From positions 116,696 to 180,695 of the forward strand of contig NZ_JBNUPE010000003.1 in assembly GCF_050409585.1 (NCBI RefSeq): a DNA stretch of 64,000 nt, written 5' to 3'. The DNA comes from Facklamia sp050409585. Lineage in GTDB: Bacteria > Bacillota > Bacilli > Lactobacillales > Aerococcaceae. Position 1 is the stretch's first letter. Every line of letters starts with the position of its first letter. The translations under genes were made by a program, and so were the position numbers. Below, piece after piece: positions 34,918 to 42,054 of this stretch. The notes under the pieces were generated by a model. That model had not been told where the DNA came from, made no database searches, and saw only the letters and a list, made by a program, of their open reading frames with translations.

Positions 34918-34957
34918 AACCCCACCTCCAATTAGGAAGTGGGGAGTTTTTCTTTTG
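34918..34957. terminator. Bidirectional rho-independent terminator between cassette and lysis genes
   Basis: Hairpin CCCCACCTCC/GGAAGTGGGG with T-runs on both sides (AGTTTTTCTTTT on plus, GTTATTTTTATT on minus). It ends the plus-strand cassette and the minus-strand phage late operon. Confidence 0.85.
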
Positions 34958-34971
34958 AGAATCTTTTGAAT

Positions 34972-35058
34972 TTAATTTATTAGAGTCTTGAAAGCTACAT
35001 AAAGTCCTATAACCGTTATGATGAAACCTATCAACCCTTTAAGCTTTTTTGATTTCAT
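34972..35058 (-). CDS. Small membrane peptide overlapping the endolysin 3' end
   Basis: 28 residues, MKSKKLKGLIGFIITVIGLY plus VAFKTLIN: a basic N-terminus and one hydrophobic helix. It starts inside the last codons of the endolysin gene in another frame and ends before the operon terminator. The ribosome site is weak. It may be a lysis accessory (antiholin or spanin-like) peptide or spurious. Confidence 0.4.
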   Translation of the reverse strand: MKSKKLKGLIGFIITVIGLYVAFKTLIN

Positions 35059-36496
35059 ACAATACACCGTCTAGATAGAATTGACCGTCTTTTACTTCAT
35101 AAAATTCTTTATCTACGTTCTTATCGATTTCAGGTTCAACACGGTCATCTTTATTGATTTCAGTATCTTCCACTTTGACCCAGTCAATTTTAGCTTCTTT
35201 AATATGTTCTTCAAGAATCCAAGAATTAAAATCCTCAAGTAGATAAGCTACTTTTGAATGAGAAACGTCTTTAATGTCCTTAACTTGCTTAATCTTAGCT
35301 CGCTTCCCAGTGACATTAATAGATGGTTTCATTTCCACCTCTTTTTGTGGATCGTACCATTTGCCGCCATTTTCAATGGTTACCATGTCACCTACTTTTA
35401 ACTCTTTAAATGGCAATTTAGGGCTTGTATAGCCTTTGACTTCAAAGGTATCTAATCCTTTAGGGTTGTATTTAGATGTGCCACGTAAGGTATTAATGTG
35501 GTTAACAATCATCGATAAGTAAACAGACCAATTAATACCTTCTTTACCTGCTCTAATTTGTGCTGGGCAGTTCTTTTTATTAGGGGCATAATCATAATGT
35601 TGTTTAATCATCAATAAGGGATCCCAATTCTTTAAATAGCAGTAGATAGCTGATAACTTAGCCATGTTGTCCATCGCTTTTTTATAATTTCCTCCACGGT
35701 TGATACACCCTTCAAAGGCAATAGTTCTCATATTTCCAGGGCCTTTTCCGTCTGAAGCATGCCAACATGAAACATCGTCTTCAAATGATTGGATAGCTTC
35801 TTTGTCGTCCACTTGCCAATGCCACGAAGCACCGTATACTCTTGATTGTAAGTTAGCGTGCATTTGAGCAGTAGCCCGAGGGTCAACATTGCCAGTGTTG
35901 TGAGTTGTTATACCATATTTATTATCATTCATTCGTCCAAAACAGTTTACTCTAGGTTTAACTGGGGCTAGTTGTTTCTTGATTTTAAGCCCTAGAATAT
36001 CGGCACATTGTTGAAAAGTTAGCATCTTTTTATCCTCCTTATCATACTGCTTCAAATCATATTCATTGATTAAATTAATTAGTTTTGCTCCATAAGTTGA
36101 ATCTGTCGCATACGTACCCGTTAAAGCTCTTGCCTGCTGTTCGGGTGTCTTGGCACTTAAAACATCTTTGTATGCGACGTTTTTGCGATAGTCTGTAGAT
36201 GTAAAGAAACTTGCATGATCCTTTACTGACAACTCCCAAGAAGCATACTTCCTAAAATCCCCCGGAACTTTAATTAGTTTTCCAGTAACTTCTTCTTTGG
36301 TAATCTTTGTATATAATTCTCCCGCCCAAGGATAGCTTGCCTTAATTCCAAATAAATTTTTACCATTTTTAGCTAAATCAGATTGGCCAAAGTTAGACTC
36401 CAGGCAAGCTTGAGCTATTCTAACCGAATTAAAAATAGGACTGGAATATTTTTCAACCAGTCCTGCGATTTGCTCGATAAAATCTTTTCTATTCAT
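35039..36496 (-). CDS. Phage endolysin with glucosaminidase and amidase domains
   Basis: 485 residues from the ATG at 36494-36496 (AAGGGG upstream; ten extra residues in a longer frame are not supported). An N-terminal GH73 mannosyl-glycoprotein/N-acetylglucosaminidase domain (about 1-150) has the catalytic Glu in ACLESNFGQS. A second catalytic domain (about 160-340) is an amidase_2 type N-acetylmuramoyl-L-alanine amidase with ITTHNTGN and HYDYAPNKKNCP zinc ligands. The C-terminal region contains an SH3-like module (LKVGDMVTIENGGKWYDP) for wall binding. Two catalytic domains in one lysin is notable. Acts after holin release. Confidence 0.88.
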   Translation of the reverse strand: MNRKDFIEQIAGLVEKYSSPIFNSVRIAQACLESNFGQSDLAKNGKNLFGIKASYPWAGELYTKITKEEVTGKLIKVPGDFRKYASWELSVKDHASFFTSTDYRKNVAYKDVLSAKTPEQQARALTGTYATDSTYGAKLINLINEYDLKQYDKEDKKMLTFQQCADILGLKIKKQLAPVKPRVNCFGRMNDNKYGITTHNTGNVDPRATAQMHANLQSRVYGASWHWQVDDKEAIQSFEDDVSCWHASDGKGPGNMRTIAFEGCINRGGNYKKAMDNMAKLSAIYCYLKNWDPLLMIKQHYDYAPNKKNCPAQIRAGKEGINWSVYLSMIVNHINTLRGTSKYNPKGLDTFEVKGYTSPKLPFKELKVGDMVTIENGGKWYDPQKEVEMKPSINVTGKRAKIKQVKDIKDVSHSKVAYLLEDFNSWILEEHIKEAKIDWVKVEDTEINKDDRVEPEIDKNVDKEFYEVKDGQFYLDGVLYEIKKA

Positions 36497-36806
36497 TTGA
36501 GATCCCCTTAAATAAACTATTGACAAACTTGTTAGACCATTCGTAAATGCCAGTTGACATGATCGCTGCTGCTAACCCAATAAAGGTGTATAACGTCCAA
36601 TCTTGCCCTAAAATCCATGCAAAGATTATTGCCATTGTTTGACCGATTAATAAAGTGATCACACGTATAAGATTAGAACTTAAACGAGAATTCACATCAA
36701 AAACTTTAATCAATTCTGTTAACGTTGCGATAATTACCGAGCAAATTAAAAGGACAGCAATTGCTGCCCCGTCTAAATTTGATAATGATTGTGTGATTTG
36801 ATCCAT
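36489..36806 (-). CDS. Phage holin
   Basis: 105 residues with three hydrophobic segments (AAIAVLLICSVIIATL, LIRVITLLIGQTMAIIFAW, LYTFIGLAAAIMSTGIYEW) and charged ends, the class I/III holin layout. Start codon overlaps the spacing after the upstream gene and its last codons overlap the endolysin start. Holins form membrane lesions that let the endolysin reach the wall. Confidence 0.85.
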   Translation of the reverse strand: MDQITQSLSNLDGAAIAVLLICSVIIATLTELIKVFDVNSRLSSNLIRVITLLIGQTMAIIFAWILGQDWTLYTFIGLAAAIMSTGIYEWSNKFVNSLFKGISNE

Positions 36807-36808
36807 TG

Positions 36809-37096
36809 TTAGTTCCTCCTGTTAGAAATAATTTTGATACGTTCGTCATGTTTTATAATGTCATCTTCATTTTTTCCGATACGGACTTCATGTTCTTTTA
36901 ACTTGGCATGAATATTTAGGCGGTCTTTTTCTGATTGATCCATTCGCGAGTTCCAAATTTTCAGTTCGTATTTAATGTCTTTTAGTGTGTCATTTATGAG
37001 ATTAACACCCTTGTACGCACCAACAAACATTCCTGTAAGAACTGAAATAAGAAACCACCATTCTTTTATGAAATAAGCCATTTCCTTAACCCACAT
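36809..37096 (-). CDS. XhlA-like membrane-anchored lysis accessory protein
   Basis: 95 residues: one N-terminal transmembrane helix (WWFLISVLTGMFVGAYKG) followed by a highly charged coiled coil (about residues 35-95). Haemolysin XhlA and similar proteins of Gram-positive phages have this design and sit next to holins. The ATG at 37094-37096 has GGAG at good distance; an internal ATG five codons on does not. Exact role in lysis is inferred from position. Confidence 0.65.
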   Translation of the reverse strand: MWVKEMAYFIKEWWFLISVLTGMFVGAYKGVNLINDTLKDIKYELKIWNSRMDQSEKDRLNIHAKLKEHEVRIGKNEDDIIKHDERIKIISNRRN

Positions 37097-37152
37097 ATGT
37101 TACTCCTCTCGATTTATTCTATTCACTTAATCACAACCACTAATTTTATCTA

Positions 37153-37746
37153 CTATTCTACTTCTTCCTCTGTTGTTTCAGCATTTTCAAGGTCTTCGAT
37201 TGGGACTTTATCCTTTATATTCAAAACTTCTTTGTAAAGTGATGGAGTGTCTTCTGGAAACCAATCGGATTGGGAAATGTGATTTTGCAATACTTCATAC
37301 AATTTACCGTCAAACTTAAAGACATCCCCCTGATCATACTTTTTGCCAATTTCAAAGCCATCATAAGAATTAAAAATAATCTCTTTTTGTTCTTCGTTTA
37401 AATCTTTTGCAAAGACCACTGTCTTCATTATTACCTCAGACACAGACTTTACCTTATCCAAATAAGTTTTGATATCTTCTATCTCTTTTGTCTGATTTTT
37501 AATTTTCGTGTTCAAGTTTTCTATGTCATTTTCAGCCTTTTTTTCTTTGAAATTTTCTTCAAAGAAAACATCTAAGACACGTTTGACAACTTCATTGTCT
37601 TCTGAGTTCATGAAGTTCCCTTCAAGTTCTTTAGTAATTGTATCTATTCCCTTTGAATGTTTACATGTAATAGTCGCTATTGTTTTCTCGATTTCTTGCA
37701 TATTGTCACTCTTAAAAACGGGATATTTAACCGATACTTCAAACAT
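37153..37746 (-). CDS. Phage structural protein with C-terminal carbohydrate-binding-like segment
   Basis: 197 residues. The N-terminal part (about 1-75) and a coiled coil (about 75-110) are followed by GKKYDQGDVFKFDGKLYEVL and ISQSDWFPEDTPSLYKEV (about residues 140-180), a pattern typical of chitin-binding type 3-like modules found in siphovirus baseplates. The acidic C-terminus ends ENAETTEEEVE. Lies between the tail-fibre genes and the lysis genes on the late operon. Function inferred only from position and motif. Confidence 0.65.
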   Translation of the reverse strand: MFEVSVKYPVFKSDNMQEIEKTIATITCKHSKGIDTITKELEGNFMNSEDNEVVKRVLDVFFEENFKEKKAENDIENLNTKIKNQTKEIEDIKTYLDKVKSVSEVIMKTVVFAKDLNEEQKEIIFNSYDGFEIGKKYDQGDVFKFDGKLYEVLQNHISQSDWFPEDTPSLYKEVLNIKDKVPIEDLENAETTEEEVE

Positions 37747-37931
37747 TACTTAACCTCCTTTTTGTTTTTTGTTGCTGCCTTATTCAACTCTTCAGCTTCT
37801 TTATTTTGATAATTTTCTAGATTAAGACGTAAGACTTCATTATTCACTTTTAATATAGCGATTTGTCTTGTAAGATCTTCGATTACGTTACTCACGGCTA
37901 CATCTTTTATTGTTATTGTTTGTTCACTCAT
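37746..37931 (-). CDS. Small coiled-coil phage protein
   Basis: 61 residues, mostly predicted coiled coil (DLTRQIAILKVNNEVLRLNLENY) with a basic C-terminus. Stop and start overlap the next gene by one base (TAATG-type coupling). No known domain; small proteins of this kind are common between tail-fibre and lysis genes. Confidence 0.6.
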   Translation of the reverse strand: MSEQTITIKDVAVSNVIEDLTRQIAILKVNNEVLRLNLENYQNKEAEELNKAATKNKKEVK

Positions 37932-37952
37932 ATTAAAATCCCTTCCATATTA

Positions 37953-39551
37953 TTAATTTACTACATAGGCGATATCGTCATTTACCCAAAACTCTGAATA
38001 ACTTGTTTCTACGCTGCCGTCATTGTACACTCTGTGGCACCTATAAGGTGCAGGGGTGTTCCAGGTAGCTTTATATAAGACTTTGTAGGTGAGGTTTCTA
38101 TAGGCTGGATCAACCGTCAATCTATATCCGTCTTGATTATAAATCGTTGATGAATTTAACTTAATCTTGGCACCTACATAAATTTTGCTGCCAGATCCCG
38201 TTTCACCACCTGTGTCACTGCTGCCTGGATTGACCGTTCCACCTGTATTTGCGCCACTATCAATATTTCTTATAGAGCTTTGTAATGTTTTAACAGTTCT
38301 TTCAAGATTGGCCAGTCTTGACGCTAGATTTTGTAGATTGGTATTTATACAAATCCATTTATTAGAGGTGGGCTCGTAAATATAGAAATATCCTTTATCA
38401 GACCCATTGCTGTATTTCCATCTGATAGCACCACCACTCATAACATCTTCAATAACGGTGTCATTGTAATAATTGTCCAAACGAAATCCCTGTGGCCTGT
38501 CTCCATGTAATATAGGCCGATACAATCTCACGTCTCCTAACGAACCGTGAACGGCTAAAGATTGTAAATAACTGTTATCGGCACCTGTTGAATAACCAAG
38601 AATAAGATTTGCTCCACTTTTTCCTGCTAATGCAAAATCTCCACCTGCTGAATAAGACAAAGCCCCTATCCATTTATTAACATTATTTCGATTGCCATAA
38701 ACGCGAATGCCGTCAGCAACAAATTCTGTTGAAATTTCATTCGACCCGATAGTTTTTAATACCTTCATGCCGTTTGAATCAATTTTCGTCATGCTGTGTT
38801 TCCCATTAAACATGGCTTGTATAAGGTTGGCTTCTTGGCCTGTTATATTCTTAGCATTAATATTGATAATATTAGCTGTTAAAGCATCAATAGTGCCTAT
38901 TTTTGCTGTATTAATGGCCGCATCAGCAATCATAGCGTTTTTGATTGTTGCGTCTTGGATATAGGTTGTTTCAGGAGTTATTCTGAGAATATTCTTGCCA
39001 GACGAGTTCTTAGAACTAAAAATAGTTGAACCTGCTTGGACATTGATTTCATTTATAATATCTTCTTTGCTAACTGTGACATTATAAATACTTTTGCTCA
39101 TTTGCTGAACCGTTTTTGAAGTTTCGCCTTGAATTAAATTAATTATTTTTCCTGCCGTTGTTAAGGTGCTTGTTTTCAAAGAACCGTCAGCATTGAGAAA
39201 TTCAGTTAGAATACCATTCGCATTAATTTGAAATTTTCCATAGCCATTTGCTGGGTCTTGCATAGCTAAAGATATGTTATTCAAATTATCAAAAATAGCT
39301 CTCAACCTTGAAGCTTCTGAGGTGTTCTTTTCATAAGGTTTATTAGGATCTCCAGTCCATAACATTGTTTGTTCTAAATAATAATCTCCTATGTGACCAT
39401 AGGCAGAGCCGTCTAAAACATCTTCATGTATAAGCTCTATCGACTGGTCTGCTGAAGTTGGGGAGAAATCAAAACTTAATAGCTTTTTTCCATCTTCTAA
39501 ATCTTTAATTTTAGGAGAGATTACTTTATTTTTTGATTTTATTTGGAACAT
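37953..39551 (-). CDS. Phage baseplate or tail-fibre protein
   Basis: 532 residues. Central beta-helix-like repeats (YIQDATIKNAMIADAAINTA, KIGTIDALTANIININAKNI) are typical of gp58/upper-baseplate and fibre proteins of lactococcal-type phages. A coiled coil (LANLERTVKTLQSSIRNID, about 405-425) is followed by a Gly/Ser/Thr-rich linker with GGTVNPGSSDTGGETGSGS and a compact C-terminal domain ending in ETSYSEFWVNDDIAYVVN that could be a receptor-binding head. Lies downstream of the other tail-tip genes. Host range determinant is plausible, not proven. Confidence 0.7.
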   Translation of the reverse strand: MFQIKSKNKVISPKIKDLEDGKKLLSFDFSPTSADQSIELIHEDVLDGSAYGHIGDYYLEQTMLWTGDPNKPYEKNTSEASRLRAIFDNLNNISLAMQDPANGYGKFQINANGILTEFLNADGSLKTSTLTTAGKIINLIQGETSKTVQQMSKSIYNVTVSKEDIINEINVQAGSTIFSSKNSSGKNILRITPETTYIQDATIKNAMIADAAINTAKIGTIDALTANIININAKNITGQEANLIQAMFNGKHSMTKIDSNGMKVLKTIGSNEISTEFVADGIRVYGNRNNVNKWIGALSYSAGGDFALAGKSGANLILGYSTGADNSYLQSLAVHGSLGDVRLYRPILHGDRPQGFRLDNYYNDTVIEDVMSGGAIRWKYSNGSDKGYFYIYEPTSNKWICINTNLQNLASRLANLERTVKTLQSSIRNIDSGANTGGTVNPGSSDTGGETGSGSKIYVGAKIKLNSSTIYNQDGYRLTVDPAYRNLTYKVLYKATWNTPAPYRCHRVYNDGSVETSYSEFWVNDDIAYVVN

Positions 39552-39561
39552 AATTCACCTC

Positions 39562-42054
39562 CTAAATTCTATACTTAACTTCAATGTCTGCGAAGTGGGA
39601 GTCTACTCCGTTAAACAAGCCATCATTTCTTGCTGCTGATAGTGAGTTATAATTGACTAATAATTCTTGACCACCTATTGAATATATCTCTTTGTGCATT
39701 ATCCATTTGCCATTATTTGGTATATATGTTTTGCCATCAAATCTTACAGATATTATATCTTTCCCTATTAAGAAATCACTCTCAACATTTATAGTTATTG
39801 GTGAGTACCCTTGCCATTCGTATAGTTTAGTTTTAAAAATGAATTTGTTGTTGAAAGTTATGGTTGCTTCTCTTGGTTTAGTTCCAACCAAAGTTATCTG
39901 GTCTCTTTTTGATTTTGTGATAGTCCCAGAGGTATCAATATTTCTGTAGTTGGTTGTTTTGCTGCCATTCAAATATTCGACTTCACGATAATAAGAGCGA
40001 ACACCAGTTATTCCTGATTGCGAAATTCTGGTTTCTCCGATATACATTGTATTTGTGTTTCGATTAATATTTGAATAAGGAATAGGCTCAGTCTTATATA
40101 CTTCGCGTTTCCATTCAACGGTGGCCGTACCTTGAATATAGATTTCGTTGACTGGTTGTTTTGTTATAATCTCAGTTGTTTTTGTTTTTCCTCGAGTTAT
40201 TGACCCATCAATTTTTTCTACATAATGAATTGCCTCTTTAGAACCGTTTGTTCCACTAGACCTTAAATAAGAGTCGCTAGGTCTTCTGTTATTATCGTTA
40301 ACTGTTGTTCTTGAATAAGGCAATGATAAAACCCGTTTCACTTCTTCCCAAGTAGCAGGCTTGTATTCAAGAATAACTTTTTGTTTTTGGTTTGGCGTTT
40401 GATTGTTAATGATTTTTCTAAAATATTCACTGAGATGGAAATATTCTTTATAAACATTAAATACATAAGGAACATCATGATACTTAACTTCTTTAGTGAT
40501 TAAATTATTTTGGAATTCACCGTCAAGGTTTGTCATCATTTCTTCTGGAGCCATAGAATAATCATAAGGTTGACCAAAGGTTTCTACCTTCTCAAGTTTT
40601 AATTTTGATACTTTAGAATAAGAAATATCACTAACTGAACCACCGTTATTTCTTATAGCTATTTCGTACCTTTCAACCTCTTTGCTCGGCTTAAAATTGA
40701 AATCATGTATGAAGACTCCTTCTTCTCCGGGGAGTATATTCTTATCATGATTGTGACTTTGTTCATAGGTTCTGTCGGTATACCAGACCATGAACATGAG
40801 ACCAACTTTTACATTTGACTTGAAATCATTTTTAATTTTTCCAGAAATTCTAAAATTTCCACCTTTATTTAATAAATACAGACCATGCCTACTTATTTCA
40901 ATTGAATTTACATAATATTGCCAACCTATTGTTTCATAGGTTTTTTCAATTCTGCCGTTTATTAATAAATTCCTACCGTTATAATCTAAATATCCTTGCT
41001 GTACAATAATTTCACTTTTCCCATTGTTTGGAACCAGAATATCATCTTTATTTGGTATATAAGGAATGTATTCCCCTTTATTGAACATTATTCTGTCAGC
41101 GTATGGGTACGAAATTTTTGTAACCTCTCCGCTGTCATGTCTCATACTCATATATGCTTTTTTAATATTTTTAATGGGAGAAGTTGTAAACGTATTTTTG
41201 TATATCCCCTTTTCTCCAAAACTAAAACCTTCTGACGTTTTGAATTGAATATATTCAAAATCTTCCGTGTCATACACTATCATTAGCATTATTGAAACCT
41301 GTCCATTTGATTGATAGGTATTATCAATGTATCCAGAAACAGTGAAAGTGCCGCCTTTACCTAGCTCTATTATCCCTTCTTCATCAATCGTTTTTTCTTC
41401 CATGTATTTTTGCCAACCATACATTTTTTCTTTGTTGTAAGGGATATGACTATTTTTAACAAAGTTTTTGGGTTTTGTTTCTTCAACTTCGATTGTTAAT
41501 CTGCCTTTTCTAGTTATCAATTCAACTTCCAGAAGGTCATTTTTTTTGAATAAACCAAAATAAGTTACATTATTTTTTTTGGGCGTTACAGAAGCTGGAT
41601 AGTTATATATCCTTATATCTTTTTCTTTTTGTATTTTCCAATGGGTATAAATAAAAAATTCGCCATACCACATTGACCCACCAAGGTTTTTAAGAAAAAC
41701 AGCTTTATAAGTCCCTTCATTTAACCACACACCAATTTCGTTATACCCTTCAAAATCTCCTTCAACTAAAACGATATAGGTTTCCCCCAATTCTAAAGGA
41801 GCTTTTGTTGTTTTTGTGCTTGCTAGATATGATGTGTTTGTTGTTTTAGTTTTAGGGTTAACTATTAAATTAAAATCTTCTAGTTTTTTAGTAACGTTCT
41901 CATACCAATCAGAAGTTATGTTTAATTCATACTCTGAGAATAAACCGTGGTACAAGGTGTCAATTGTAAAATCATCAGTCACATTGCTTTTGATATGACT
42001 AGGATATCTTTCATTCTTGGGAACTAGGCTAAAGTTTACTGGTTTTATTGTCAT
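39562..42054 (-). CDS. Phage tail-tip/baseplate protein with duplicated beta-sandwich module
   Basis: 830 residues, no recognised domain by name. Two homologous segments of about 120 residues lie at roughly 205-325 and 365-490: compare YGWQKYMEEKTIDEEGIIEL and IGWQYYVNSIEISRHGLYLL, then GGTFTVSGYIDNTYQSNGQV and GGNFRISGKIKNDFKSNVKV. The pattern suggests jelly-roll carbohydrate-binding modules. The gene overlaps the upstream tail protein by four bases. Probably a side-plate or saccharide-binding tail component. Confidence 0.6.
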   Translation of the reverse strand: MTIKPVNFSLVPKNERYPSHIKSNVTDDFTIDTLYHGLFSEYELNITSDWYENVTKKLEDFNLIVNPKTKTTNTSYLASTKTTKAPLELGETYIVLVEGDFEGYNEIGVWLNEGTYKAVFLKNLGGSMWYGEFFIYTHWKIQKEKDIRIYNYPASVTPKKNNVTYFGLFKKNDLLEVELITRKGRLTIEVEETKPKNFVKNSHIPYNKEKMYGWQKYMEEKTIDEEGIIELGKGGTFTVSGYIDNTYQSNGQVSIMLMIVYDTEDFEYIQFKTSEGFSFGEKGIYKNTFTTSPIKNIKKAYMSMRHDSGEVTKISYPYADRIMFNKGEYIPYIPNKDDILVPNNGKSEIIVQQGYLDYNGRNLLINGRIEKTYETIGWQYYVNSIEISRHGLYLLNKGGNFRISGKIKNDFKSNVKVGLMFMVWYTDRTYEQSHNHDKNILPGEEGVFIHDFNFKPSKEVERYEIAIRNNGGSVSDISYSKVSKLKLEKVETFGQPYDYSMAPEEMMTNLDGEFQNNLITKEVKYHDVPYVFNVYKEYFHLSEYFRKIINNQTPNQKQKVILEYKPATWEEVKRVLSLPYSRTTVNDNNRRPSDSYLRSSGTNGSKEAIHYVEKIDGSITRGKTKTTEIITKQPVNEIYIQGTATVEWKREVYKTEPIPYSNINRNTNTMYIGETRISQSGITGVRSYYREVEYLNGSKTTNYRNIDTSGTITKSKRDQITLVGTKPREATITFNNKFIFKTKLYEWQGYSPITINVESDFLIGKDIISVRFDGKTYIPNNGKWIMHKEIYSIGGQELLVNYNSLSAARNDGLFNGVDSHFADIEVKYRI

